Source: Planctomycetota bacterium (GTDB taxonomy: Bacteria; Planctomycetota; UBA1135; GCA-002686595). From it: a stretch of 64,000 nucleotides of DNA. The notes under the pieces are model-generated. The model was not told the DNA's origin. It worked only from the letters and a program-made list of their open reading frames with translations, and ran no database searches. A program made the translations under genes and the position numbers. This document shows, piece by piece, positions 9,161 through 18,757 of the stretch; positions within the stretch are counted from its first letter, which is position 1, and each line of letters begins with the position of its first letter. Location of the stretch: assembly GCA_002862085.1 (NCBI GenBank), contig PKCK01000011.1, positions 1-64,000 on the forward strand. The letters are read 5' to 3'.

Positions 9161-10723
9161 TCAGGTCCATTCGCCCTGGACGAAGCCGCGGCCGTCGCGG
9201 GGTTCGCGGTAGGCCCAGAGGGTCCGGCCACAGGCCGTCTCGAGACGGAAGTAGTCGCGCAGGGTGTGCTCGCCGTCCTCCCACCAGGGGCGGGCGATGC
9301 GCTCGGGGCCGCGGGCGTGGCGGACGCGGTAGGCGATGCCGCGCCAGCGCAGCCGGCGAGGCGCGCCGCGCTCGTCGAGGGCGTCGAGCACCGCGGGCTC
9401 GGGCGGGTCGAAAAGGCGCGAAGGGCGGGGAGGGAGGGGCGCGGCGGGTGAGGCCTCGGGGGCGCGTCGTGCAGAGCCCTCGCCGGGACGCTCCCAGCCG
9501 TAGGCGCGCTCGGGGAGGTGGCTCTGACGCGGAGCGGGCGTCAGCACGCGCTCCTCGCCGAGCCGCGCGCGCAGGACGTCCACGAGCTCCCCCATGTCCC
9601 GGTCGAGGCCCCCGCCGTCCTCGTCCTCCGCGCCCCACGCGCCGACCTGGCGCGAGGGCAGACGCCCCGTGCGCACCGCGGACACGCGCACCCGCTCGAT
9701 GCCGAAGCCCAGGTGCGCGCCGGCGACCTTCGGCTCGAGCATGGTCCACAGGTGCCGGCCGCTCGCGCTGGGGCGCGCGAGGGTCAGTGGGATCGAGCGC
9801 GGGGGGAGGTCCGAGGGCTCGAGCACGAGCACCAGCTCGAGGGCGCCGCGCCGCGCGCGCAGGAGCTCGGCGGCGAGCTCGCCCACGAGGGACTCCGCCG
9901 TCTCGAGGATGCCCTCGAGGGCCTTCACCGGCCCCTCGAAGGTGCGCTCCCGCTGGGGCGGTGTCTCGTGGACGAGGGGCGTGACCGCCTCGAAGGCGCG
10001 CCCCAGCGCCTGGTCCAGGCGAAGGCCCACGTCGCCGCCGAAGCGCGCCGCGACCCGCGCGCGATCGAGGCGCACGAGCTCTCCGACGGACCGCACGCCG
10101 AGCTCCGCGAGGCCCTCGGCCGTGGCCGGTTCGAGGCGCAGGGACTCGACGGGGAGCGGCGCGAGGACGGCCTCCTCGTCGCCGGTCTCGACGAGCTGGC
10201 GGGGCGTTCGCCCGAAGTGCGAGAGGGCCCAGGCCGCGCCGACGGTGTCGGCCACGGCGAGGCGCGCGCCCAGGCCGAAGCGGTGCATGGCGCGCAGCAG
10301 CGCGCGGCACACGTCCTCCTCGTCGCCCAGGAGGCGGCCGGTGCCGGCCACGTCCATGAACAGGCCGTCGGGTGGGTCGAGCGCGACCACCGGCGAGACC
10401 TTCGCCATGCACCATGCGCCGAGGGCGTGCAGGGCGCGGCCGTCACGCGCGGGCTGGAGCTCCTCGACCCACGGGTCTCCGTGGCGCGCGCGCACCCGCG
10501 GGTCGATCAGGGCCTGGGCTTCGCCGAGGGTCAGGCCGACCCGGATGCCGCGCCGGGCCGCCTCGCTGCAACGCTGGACGACGAGAGTCCGTCCGCGGTC
10601 CTCGTGGGTCAGCAGGAGGCAGGAGGTCGGGAGCGCGCCGGGGCGTCGGCCGGCGCGGGCGCGCCGCCGCTGGGCGAGGTCGATGGAGAGGTGGGGGACG
10701 TGGAGGGAGAGGACGCGCCGCAT
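9161..10723 (-). CDS. imuB: ImuB, Y-family polymerase-like translesion protein
   Basis: MRRVLSLHVPHLSIDLAQ...; PDGLFMDVAGTGRLLGDE...; AVADTVGAAWALSHFG; C-terminal RDYFRLETACGRTLWAYRE. Confidence 0.88.
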   Translation of the reverse strand: MRRVLSLHVPHLSIDLAQRRRARAGRRPGALPTSCLLLTHEDRGRTLVVQRCSEAARRGIRVGLTLGEAQALIDPRVRARHGDPWVEELQPARDGRALHALGAWCMAKVSPVVALDPPDGLFMDVAGTGRLLGDEEDVCRALLRAMHRFGLGARLAVADTVGAAWALSHFGRTPRQLVETGDEEAVLAPLPVESLRLEPATAEGLAELGVRSVGELVRLDRARVAARFGGDVGLRLDQALGRAFEAVTPLVHETPPQRERTFEGPVKALEGILETAESLVGELAAELLRARRGALELVLVLEPSDLPPRSIPLTLARPSASGRHLWTMLEPKVAGAHLGFGIERVRVSAVRTGRLPSRQVGAWGAEDEDGGGLDRDMGELVDVLRARLGEERVLTPAPRQSHLPERAYGWERPGEGSARRAPEASPAAPLPPRPSRLFDPPEPAVLDALDERGAPRRLRWRGIAYRVRHARGPERIARPWWEDGEHTLRDYFRLETACGRTLWAYREPRDGRGFVQGEWT

Positions 10724-11781
10724 GGGCTCCGCTCGTCGGTGATGGCTCGCGCCGGTTCGTTCCCTCCTCGCTGGACCTCGTCTTCCCTCTCGGTCCCCGG
10801 GGGTTGGCTCGCAGGATCGGCCCCGCGGGCGGCGGCCCGCACGAGGCGGTGCACCTCCTCGAGCGCGGGACGCGAGCGGTGGCGCGGATGTGCGTCCGCG
10901 TCCGCCGGTTCCGCGCCGGTCAGGGTCTGGGCGCCCTTGGCGCGCAGGAGTTCGAGGCGCCAGCGCACGCCGCGGGCCGGCTCGGCGCCGTCCTCGCCGC
11001 ACGCAGCGCCCGTCCGCTCGATCCACCAGCGCGTGGTGGCGGCCGAGATCTCGCCGCGCTCCGCCGGGGGGCGCGTCAGCAGGACGAGTGCGTTCGAGCG
11101 CGCGGCCACGAGCTGGAGCCTGCGGCTGGCGGCCATGTCGAGGCCGCTCCCGTCCGCGACCACGGCGGTGACGCTCGGACAGCGCAGGGCCGTGTCGATC
11201 GCCCACAGCTTGCGGCCGAGGTCGGCTGCGCCGCGGCCCTTCGCGCGGCCGCGGTGCTTTCGCCGTGCCGGCCGTGCCTCGTCGCGCCCTTCGACGTCGA
11301 CGAAGAGCGAGCCGGCGAAGAGCTCGCCGTCCCCGGCGCTGAATCGCTCGGCGCGCTCGTGCAGGGTCAGCTCGAGTTCGAGGCCGTGTCCTCCGTCGGG
11401 CCCGCGCCGATCCGCCGGCCGCAGGACCTCGAGCACGCCGCACCCGCCCGCCAGCACGCGCGGATAGGGCCACACCGCGCGCCCCACCCAGACCACCGAG
11501 CGCCCGACCCCGCGAGCCGCCGCGTCCGCGACGGCGCAGCCCGCGAGATGGGCGAGGAGGAGCACCGGCGGCGACCAGGGCGCGCCCTTCGGCGGTCCGG
11601 CGTCGCCGCGGGCTTCTGCCGTTCCGATCCACTCGTGGACGCCGCCTCGCACGAGCCCGCAGCCCTCCGCGTCGGCTCTCAGGGCTCCGTCGAGTCCGGG
11701 CCAGCCGGTCCCCACGGCGCGCCCGACTCGTCCGAAGGTGCCGGACGAGCAGGAGGACGAGGGAGCCAGCGCGGGGAGCAT
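10609..11781 (-). CDS. imuA: ImuA-like (RecA/SulA-type) translesion accessory protein
   Basis: 390 aa directly upstream of imuB; LVRGGVHEWIG, VVWVGRAVWPYPRVL, LWAIDTALRCPSVTAVVADGSGLDMAASRRLQLVA. Confidence 0.75.
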   Translation of the reverse strand: MLPALAPSSSCSSGTFGRVGRAVGTGWPGLDGALRADAEGCGLVRGGVHEWIGTAEARGDAGPPKGAPWSPPVLLLAHLAGCAVADAAARGVGRSVVWVGRAVWPYPRVLAGGCGVLEVLRPADRRGPDGGHGLELELTLHERAERFSAGDGELFAGSLFVDVEGRDEARPARRKHRGRAKGRGAADLGRKLWAIDTALRCPSVTAVVADGSGLDMAASRRLQLVAARSNALVLLTRPPAERGEISAATTRWWIERTGAACGEDGAEPARGVRWRLELLRAKGAQTLTGAEPADADAHPRHRSRPALEEVHRLVRAAARGADPASQPPGTEREDEVQRGGNEPARAITDERSPCGASSPSTSPTSPSTSPSGGAPAPADAPARSRPPASC

Positions 11782-11914
11782 GGTCCGATGGTAGGCTTTT
11801 GTTAGGTTTTCGGGTAGGCCTCTTCCGGACTCCCTCCGCGGCGCGCCTCCGCCCCGGGCTCACCTCCTTCGGCGAGACGACCGCGCCCTCGACCCCGCCA
11901 TGCGCGGCGCGCCC

Positions 11915-12412
11915 TCAGCCCCGCGGCCGGCTCGAGATGCGGTAAGTCTCCCGCATCGGGCGCAGCAGCAGGAGCACTCCGAGCCCGGCGAACAGGAGCG
12001 CGGGCCCGATCACCATCTGCAGGATCGTCGCCGTCGTCTCGGCCGCTCGCGGGTGGTCGGGGTCGATGATGGCGAAGAGGCCGCCGTAGATACGGACCAT
12101 GTCCACGAGCCCCGACACGGCGCCGGCGAAGGTCGCCCACCAGCCCCACGTCCGACGCGCGAGGAGCCCCGCGGCGCCGAGCACGAGGCAGCCTCCGGCG
12201 ATGTGGTTGAGCAGGAAGAACCTGGCCTCCGAGGTCCCGACCACGAAGGCGCCGAAGGTCTCGAAGACGTCGCGGACGCTCGTGCGGATCGCGAGGTGGG
12301 AGACGAGCGCGGTCACGGCGGCGAGGCCGGCGCAGGCCTTCGCCAACGGGGTCAGTTCGATGCGTCGCGCGGCCGCGAGGCGCTCCGAATGATAAGAGTG
12401 GCTAGGGACCAT
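11915..12412 (-). CDS. Hypothetical membrane protein (about 4 TM)
   Basis: 165 aa with several hydrophobic helices. Confidence 0.6.
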   Translation of the reverse strand: MVPSHSYHSERLAAARRIELTPLAKACAGLAAVTALVSHLAIRTSVRDVFETFGAFVVGTSEARFFLLNHIAGGCLVLGAAGLLARRTWGWWATFAGAVSGLVDMVRIYGGLFAIIDPDHPRAAETTATILQMVIGPALLFAGLGVLLLLRPMRETYRISSRPRG

Positions 12413-12554
12413 GTGAGGATTCGAGGCGACTCAGCGCTTTGACGTCAGCTTGAGGAGAGCCTCATTCCAGAACAAGCAGCGTGGGGATCATCCGCACCGT
12501 TCCGCAGCGACGCCGGCCCGTCGTCGCCGGCGCTGCCTCACACCGCACACTTCC

Positions 12555-14933
12555 ATGATCCGACACCGCATCCTCCCCTTCGTCGCGCTCGCTGGCCCGT
12601 TCGCCTCGCCGTGCCTCGCGCTCCAGGGCCAGTCGTCCCAGCACTTCCAGCGCATCGCCACGTTCCCTGTCTACCTGAACACCGACGTCGACGACGAGAC
12701 GGTCGCCGAGATCGTCGCCGCGACGCCGGACGGGAACACGCTGGTCTACACGGACAGCGAGACCGAGAAGCTCGGCTTCGTCGACATCACCGACCCGTCG
12801 AACCCTCAGCCGGCCGGGGCCGTCGACCTCCCCGGTGAGCCCACCGCCGTCTCCGTGCGTGGGAACTTCGCCCTCGTCGGCGTCAACACCAGCGCGGACT
12901 TCATCGACACCTCCGGCGAGCTGGTCGTCATCGACATCCAGGCCCGCACGATCGTCCGCTCGCTGGATCTCGGCGGCCAGCCGGACTCCGTGGCGGTCAG
13001 CCCGGACGGCCAGTACGCCGCCGTCGCGATCGAGAACGAGCGTGACGAGGATCTCGGCGACGGCGAGCCGCCGCAGCTCCCGGCCGGCTTCCTGGTCATC
13101 GTCGACCTGATCGGCGACGACACCGCCGACTGGGGCACCCGGAACGTCGACCTGACCGGCATCGCGTCGCTCTTCCCGGACGATCCCGAGCCCGAGTTCG
13201 TCGACATCAACCGCTTCAACCTGTGCGCGGTCACGCTCCAGGAGAACAACCACATCGTCATCGTCAGCCTCGCGCTCGGCCGGGTGCTGACCTCCTTCTC
13301 CGCCGGCACGGTCGACCTCACCGACGTCGACGTGGTCGAGGAAGGCGTGATCGATCAGACCGCGAGCCTCGACGCGGTCCCGCGCGAGCCGGACGCCATC
13401 GCCTGGGTGGGCAACTTCGCCCTCGCGACCGCTGACGAAGGTGACCTCTTCGGCGGCAGCCGCGGCTTCACGAACTGGACCGTCTTCGGCTCGACGATCC
13501 ACGAGCCGGGGAGCTCCCTCGAGCACGGCACGGCGCGCGCTGGCCACTACCCCGAGGAGCGCAGCGCGAACAAGGGCAACGAGCCCGAAGGCGTCGAGTA
13601 CGGCGAGTACGGATCCGGCGACCGCTTCCTCTTCGTCGGTTCGGAGCGCTCGAACCTCGTCTTCGTCTACCGCCTCCTCGGCGGCGGCCTCCTCGGCGCG
13701 TCCGAGCCGATCCTCGAGCAGGTCCTGCCGACCGGCGTCGGCCCCGAGGGGCTCCTCGCGATCCCCGACCGCGACCTCTTCGTCGTCGCCTGCGAGAAGG
13801 ACGATCGCGGTGACAAGTTCCGTTCGTCGATCATGATCTACAGCCGCAACGGCCAGGGTGACTACCCGTCGATCTCCTCGGTCGATCGTGACGGCACATC
13901 CGAGATCCCGATCCCGTGGGGCGCCCTGAGCGCCCTCGCCGCCGACCCCGCGGACGACACCCGGATCTACACGGCCCACGACAGCTTCTACGGCCGGAAT
14001 CGCATCCTCGAGCTCGACACCGACGCGGCCGGCCCCGGGGTCGACGCGACCATCGTCCGGGAGATGACCATCGAGGACACCTCGGGCCTCCTCCGATTCG
14101 GTCTGGAGCGCCAGGCGGCGGTCCTGCCGGGCACCGACGACTTCGACATCGACGCGCTCGTCAACGCCGACGGGACCGTCAACGTCGACATCGAGGGGCT
14201 CGCGATCGCCGAGGACGGCGTCTCGCTCTGGGCGGCGACCGAGGGTCGCGGAAACCTCGTCGGCGGCGTCAGTGATCCCGCTGACCGTCCGTTCGAGAGC
14301 CCGAACTTCCTGCTCCGGCTGACCCCGAGCGGCGCCACCTCGAACCTCTCGATCACCTCGGTGATCGGCCTCCCGCCGTCCGTCACCCGGAACCAGCTCC
14401 GCTTCGGCTTCGAAGGCGTCACGATCGATCCGGTCACGGGTGACATCTACGTCTGCTTCCAGCGCTCCTGGCAGGCCAGCGGCGACGCGGCCGACCGCGC
14501 GCGCATCGGCAAGTTCAGCGCCTCGACGCGCGACTGGACCTTCGCCTACTACCCGCTCGACGCGCCCACCTCCCCGAACGGCGGCTGGGTCGGCCTCTCC
14601 GAGATCACCCGCCTCGACGACGGGCGCCTCGCGGTCCTCGAGCGCGACAACCAGGGCGGCCCCGACGCCTCGATCAAGCGGATCTACACCGTCGACCCGA
14701 GCGCGGTGACCTTCGTCAAGGACGGTTCGGGCCCGATCCCGGATCTCGCGAAGACCCTCGCCGTCGACCTGATGGCCGCGGGCGCGTTCGATCGCTTCAA
14801 CGGCCTCACCTTCGAGAAGCTCGAAGGCATGACCGTCCTGTCGAACGGGGACGTCGTCCTCGTGAACGACAACGACGGCGTCGACGACAACAGCGGCGAG
14901 ACTCGACTCTTCACGATCCCGGCGATCTTCTGA
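12555..14933 (+). CDS. Secreted beta-propeller / phytase-type esterase-like protein
   Basis: Signal peptide MIRHRILPFVALAGPFASPCLALQ; SPDGQYAAVAIENERDED; GFEGVTIDPVTGDIYVCFQRSW. Confidence 0.75.
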   Translation: MIRHRILPFVALAGPFASPCLALQGQSSQHFQRIATFPVYLNTDVDDETVAEIVAATPDGNTLVYTDSETEKLGFVDITDPSNPQPAGAVDLPGEPTAVSVRGNFALVGVNTSADFIDTSGELVVIDIQARTIVRSLDLGGQPDSVAVSPDGQYAAVAIENERDEDLGDGEPPQLPAGFLVIVDLIGDDTADWGTRNVDLTGIASLFPDDPEPEFVDINRFNLCAVTLQENNHIVIVSLALGRVLTSFSAGTVDLTDVDVVEEGVIDQTASLDAVPREPDAIAWVGNFALATADEGDLFGGSRGFTNWTVFGSTIHEPGSSLEHGTARAGHYPEERSANKGNEPEGVEYGEYGSGDRFLFVGSERSNLVFVYRLLGGGLLGASEPILEQVLPTGVGPEGLLAIPDRDLFVVACEKDDRGDKFRSSIMIYSRNGQGDYPSISSVDRDGTSEIPIPWGALSALAADPADDTRIYTAHDSFYGRNRILELDTDAAGPGVDATIVREMTIEDTSGLLRFGLERQAAVLPGTDDFDIDALVNADGTVNVDIEGLAIAEDGVSLWAATEGRGNLVGGVSDPADRPFESPNFLLRLTPSGATSNLSITSVIGLPPSVTRNQLRFGFEGVTIDPVTGDIYVCFQRSWQASGDAADRARIGKFSASTRDWTFAYYPLDAPTSPNGGWVGLSEITRLDDGRLAVLERDNQGGPDASIKRIYTVDPSAVTFVKDGSGPIPDLAKTLAVDLMAAGAFDRFNGLTFEKLEGMTVLSNGDVVLVNDNDGVDDNSGETRLFTIPAIF

Positions 14934-14999
14934 TCCACGATCGGTGCCGGGTGCCGCGCGCTGCGCGGAGGTCGGTACAAACAGTCTTGCCCGTTTATG

Positions 15000-15028
15000 G
15001 AGGCCCGTTCGCGCAGCGAACGGGCCTC
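15000..15028. terminator. Perfect 13-bp inverted repeat (GAGGCCCGTTCGC-GCA-GCGAACGGGCCTC), terminator-like hairpin
   Basis: Exact inverted repeat 67 bp after the 12555-14933 stop codon, followed by GATTCATT. Confidence 0.75.
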
Positions 15029-15249
15029 GATTCATTGGTACCTCTCACGGCCATGGTGCGTGATGAACTCGCACTCCGGCGTTCCGGTGCACGGGCCCAC
15101 CGTGGCCGCCGCACGCGGCAGCGGTGCGGTGGCCGCTCGGGCTGGTCGCCGTCCGAGAATCGCCGAAGACCTGGATCCAGCCCGGAATCCGCCCCCGCGC
15201 GCGGCCTGCGCTTGCGCCCCCACGCTCCATCGGGATCCTTGTGCCCTCG

Positions 15250-16044
15250 ATGCGGAGCCGGAGCAAACGAGAGCGCTGGGCGGAGAACGCCGAGCTGGAG
15301 TGCGTGCACGAGCCGGACCTCTCGGAGGTCGCGGCCGGGCGGGCCTACCTGCGTGGGCGCTGGGCGGCGGTTCATTTCGGCGACGAGGCGCCTCTCACGC
15401 TCGAGCTCGGCTGCGGTCAGGGGCTGTTCGCCGTCGACCTCGCGCGGCGCTTCCCGGATCGCAGTTACGTCGGCGTGGACGTGAAGGGCCATCGCTTCTG
15501 GCGCGGAGCGCGGCTCGCGACCGACGAGGGCGTGCGCAACGCCGCTTTCCTGCGCGCGCGGATTCAGTGGCTCGATCGTTTCTTCGGACCCGGCGAGGTC
15601 TCGGAGATCTGGGTCACGTTCTCGGACCCCCAGCTCGCCGACAAGCGCGGGACCAAGCGCCTCGTGTCGCCCTTCTACCTGCGCCTCTACCAGCACGTCC
15701 TCGCGATGGGGGGCGTCGTGCGCGTGAAGACCGACAGCCCCGAGTTCGCCGGGCACGCGCTCGAGGCCGCGCGCGAGGCGGGCATGGAGGTCGTCGACCA
15801 CTCGGGCAACGTGCACGGCGAGCCCGAGGGGCGCTTCGACGCCGAGCTGACGCGCTCCCTCGCGTTCATCACCGCCTTCGAGGAGCGCTGGATCAAGGAG
15901 GGCCGGCGCATCCACTACGTGGAGCTGCGCAAGGTGGTGGAGGTCGCGCCAGCGGACCTGGCCGAGGCCCAGCGCATGCTCCAGGGCCCGACGGAACGCG
16001 TCTCTCCCCGCGTCCCCGGGGGCCTGCCGGCATCGGCGGACTGA
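15250..16044 (+). CDS. trmB: tRNA (guanine-N7-)-methyltransferase
   Basis: LTLELGCGQGLFAVDLARRFPDRSYVGVDVKG; VSEIWVTFSDPQLADKRGTKRLVSPFYL. Confidence 0.85.
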   Translation: MRSRSKRERWAENAELECVHEPDLSEVAAGRAYLRGRWAAVHFGDEAPLTLELGCGQGLFAVDLARRFPDRSYVGVDVKGHRFWRGARLATDEGVRNAAFLRARIQWLDRFFGPGEVSEIWVTFSDPQLADKRGTKRLVSPFYLRLYQHVLAMGGVVRVKTDSPEFAGHALEAAREAGMEVVDHSGNVHGEPEGRFDAELTRSLAFITAFEERWIKEGRRIHYVELRKVVEVAPADLAEAQRMLQGPTERVSPRVPGGLPASAD

Positions 16045-16072
16045 GCGCTCGACAGCGAGGTGCCAGCTGCCC

Positions 16073-17107
16073 TCAGCGGCGGCGCTTCTGCTTCTTCGAC
16101 GCGGCGCGGTTCAGCTCGAGGACGGCCTCGCCGAACGCCTCGCCGACGCCGAGCATGGTGCGCGGGCTCCCCAGGTAGTGGTAGGGGCGGTCGGAGCCCA
16201 CGCGGTTCCACTCCTCGAGGTTCTCCTTCCAGCCGCGGTCGAAGACCTCCTGAGCCTCCGTGTCCCAGTGGGCGTCGGTGCGCACGACGGCGACGTTCCC
16301 CTCGAACTCCGGCAGCGACGCGGGTGCGATCTGGGCCTCCTTGAAGCGCAGGTGCTTGGGGTGGCTCGCCGCCTCGCCGCCGACGCCGAACTGGCCGATC
16401 ACGAAGGGCAGCTCCGGCGCTTCGAGGTGCTCGCGCACGTCGCGGATGAAATGGGCCATGTTCTCGGCGTACTCGGCCGTCGCCCTGGCGTCGATCATGT
16501 CGTTCCAGCCCTGGAACCAGACGAAGCCGCGCAGCTCCAGCTCGCGCCTCTTGCCCGGGAACAGCGCCTTCGAATCGTCGAGGGTCGCGCGGATCTCCTC
16601 GAGCATCGACCGATAGGTCGCGCCGAAGGAAGCGACCACTTCTTCGCGGGTCGTCTCCGGCCGGCGTTTCCGCTGCCGCTCGAGCAGCTCGTCGATGACC
16701 TCGTCCTCCGGGAGGCCCGCGCCCGGACTGCGGAAGTCGCGCCAGAGGCTGCGTCCGCCCCAGGCGGTCTTGATGATGAGGACGGGCTCGTCGTGGTGAT
16801 CGCCCACGACCTGGCCGAATCCGAGCTCCGGTCCGATGCGGTCAGGGCTGCCGAAACCCACGGTCAGCGGGCCGCGGCGGTTCAGGAAGTCGATGACCAC
16901 GTCGTCACGTACGAGCCATTCGTCGCCGTCACGCAGGTGCGCGTAGCGCGCGGCCGTGGCCTCGTCGAGGAGCTGGCGCTCCATGACCTCGACCCGCGCC
17001 TTGCCCTCCATGTTGGACTGGCCGGCGAGCACGTAGACGGGGATCGGGTCGGCCGTCGGCGCCGGCGCGATCATCGAGAGGGAGAGCAGCAGAGCGGTCT
17101 GGATCAT
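16073..17107 (-). CDS. Sialate O-acetylesterase-like (SGNH) secreted esterase
   Basis: Signal peptide then IPVYVLAGQSNMEGKA; LIIKTAWGGRSLWRDFRSP; FVWFQGWND. Confidence 0.88.
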   Translation of the reverse strand: MIQTALLLSLSMIAPAPTADPIPVYVLAGQSNMEGKARVEVMERQLLDEATAARYAHLRDGDEWLVRDDVVIDFLNRRGPLTVGFGSPDRIGPELGFGQVVGDHHDEPVLIIKTAWGGRSLWRDFRSPGAGLPEDEVIDELLERQRKRRPETTREEVVASFGATYRSMLEEIRATLDDSKALFPGKRRELELRGFVWFQGWNDMIDARATAEYAENMAHFIRDVREHLEAPELPFVIGQFGVGGEAASHPKHLRFKEAQIAPASLPEFEGNVAVVRTDAHWDTEAQEVFDRGWKENLEEWNRVGSDRPYHYLGSPRTMLGVGEAFGEAVLELNRAASKKQKRRR

Positions 17108-17117
17108 GGCGCCAGGT

Positions 17118-17798
17118 TCAGAAGAGGGTGTCCGGGGTCAGGAGGTCGGGCCCCTCGTTGCGCACGTTGCCCACGCGCTGGCTGACCCGGTGGTGTTCGA
17201 GGGTGCCCGCCGGGGCGGGCCGGAGGAGCGCCGCGACGGCGTCCATGTCGTCGTGCTCGACGTCGAGCCAGCGGTCGTGATCCTCGCGGTTCAGCAGGCA
17301 GGGCATGCGGTCGTGCAGCCCCTCCATGTCCTCGTTCGCGGAGGTGGTGAGGACCGTGAAGGTCGTGCGCGGCGCCTCGGTCGCGTTCCCGCGCCAGCTC
17401 TCGAAGAGCCCCGCCATCACCAGCGGCGCGCCGTCGATCCGCTGGATCTTGAAGGGCGTCTTCTCCTTGCCGTCCTTGCGCCATTCGTAGAACCAGCTCG
17501 CCGGTACGAGGCAGCGTCGCTCGCGGTACGCGGAGCGGAAAGCGGGCTTCGTCGCGGCGGTTTCCGACCGCGCGTTGATCGTGCGGTAGCCGATCTTCGA
17601 GTCCTTGGACCAGGAGGGGACGAGCCCCCAGCGCATCGATCGCAGCGCTCGCCCCTCACGCGCGTCGTCCCGGGTCACGACCGGCGCGGACTGCGAGGGC
17701 GCGAGATTCCAGCGCGGCTCGAACTCCGCCACGTCGCGCAGGGCGAGGAGGGCGGAGAGGACCGCGGGCTCGACGGTGAGGGCGTAGCGTCCGCACAT
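17118..17798 (-). CDS. SRAP-domain protein (YedK/HMCES family, abasic-site crosslinker)
   Basis: MCGRYALT...; WNLAPSQSAPVV; WGLVPSWSKDSKIGYRTINARSETAATKPAF; RCLVPASWFYEW. Confidence 0.93.
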   Translation of the reverse strand: MCGRYALTVEPAVLSALLALRDVAEFEPRWNLAPSQSAPVVTRDDAREGRALRSMRWGLVPSWSKDSKIGYRTINARSETAATKPAFRSAYRERRCLVPASWFYEWRKDGKEKTPFKIQRIDGAPLVMAGLFESWRGNATEAPRTTFTVLTTSANEDMEGLHDRMPCLLNREDHDRWLDVEHDDMDAVAALLRPAPAGTLEHHRVSQRVGNVRNEGPDLLTPDTLF

Positions 17799-17844
17799 GA
17801 ACGAGAAGAGCGTACACCCGTCGGCGCGCGGCGTTCGTGACCGC

Positions 17845-18750
17845 TCAGGAGCGTCGAACCACGAGGGCGCGCACGGCGAGGAGGGTGCCCGCGCAAACCG
17901 CGACCGTCCCGCTGGCGTCGATGCTCGAGCCGAGGACGGCCGGCGCGGTGCGCGTGGCCAGGAGGTATCCGGTGACGCCCGCGAAGAGGCCGTAGACGCA
18001 GGAACGCGTCACGTATCCGAGGAGGGTCCGCGCGTCCAGGCGCGCCGCGGCCGCCGGGCAGGTCAGGAGCGCGATCACGAGGATGGAGCCGAGCGCCTCG
18101 AAGGACGCGACGATCGCGGCGGCCTGGAGGATGAAGAGCCCCGCGCGCAGGAGGCGCGGGGCGGTGCCTCGCGTGCGTGCGTAGGTCGGATCGAAGACCG
18201 CTGCCTCGAGCGGGCGCCAGACGAGGGCGAGCAGGGCGGGGACCGCCGCGAAGAGAGCACCCAGCAGCAGGGTCTCGCGCGGCAGGGTCGCGAGGACGGC
18301 CGGTCGCAAGAGGTCCACCGCCGTGGCCGGCGGGGTCCAGAACAGGAGCTCCAGCTGGCCGCTCAGCACGCAGTCGAGGTCGAGGTCGACGTTGCGCGCC
18401 CCGCTCGTCTCGACGAGCAGGACCCCGAGAGCGAAGAGCGTCGTGAAGACGATGCCGATGGCGACCGTGGGATCGAGGCGGCCGAAGCGTCCGATGGTCC
18501 CGATCGCTCCGCTGGCGACGACCGCCGCCCCGAGGGCGCCGAGGAGCATGGCGGAGGGGGCGCGGGTCCCGGTGACGAGGAACGCGATCACGAGGCCGGG
18601 GAGGACCGAGTGGGCGACCGCGTCGCCGATCATCGCGCGCCGCTCCAGGACGAGGAACGCGCCCAGGAGTGCCAGGGTCCCCGCCGCGAAGGTCACCGCG
18701 AGCAGCGGCGCGAGATCGAGGGTGAGGAAGGTACGAAGAGCCTCGGACAT
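17845..18750 (-). CDS. Metal ABC transporter permease
   Basis: ABC-3 permease; LLGAFLVLERRAMIGDAVAHSVLPGLVIAFL. Confidence 0.88.
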   Translation of the reverse strand: MSEALRTFLTLDLAPLLAVTFAAGTLALLGAFLVLERRAMIGDAVAHSVLPGLVIAFLVTGTRAPSAMLLGALGAAVVASGAIGTIGRFGRLDPTVAIGIVFTTLFALGVLLVETSGARNVDLDLDCVLSGQLELLFWTPPATAVDLLRPAVLATLPRETLLLGALFAAVPALLALVWRPLEAAVFDPTYARTRGTAPRLLRAGLFILQAAAIVASFEALGSILVIALLTCPAAAARLDARTLLGYVTRSCVYGLFAGVTGYLLATRTAPAVLGSSIDASGTVAVCAGTLLAVRALVVRRS

Positions 18751-18757
18751 GGATGCT

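Noticed and set aside
8760-10415. 551-aa minus-strand ORF
   Set aside because: Alternate frame of imuB; Arg/Pro-rich with no domain.
9161-10723. ImuB as an active DNA polymerase
   Set aside because: The acidic catalytic motifs of Y-family polymerases are not seen (LSLHVPHLSIDL, LFMDVAGTGRLL), consistent with the usual non-catalytic ImuB.
12462-15035. 857-aa minus-strand ORF
   Set aside because: Antisense shadow of the clear 827-aa secreted protein; D/R/V-rich low-complexity translation typical of high-GC antisense frames.
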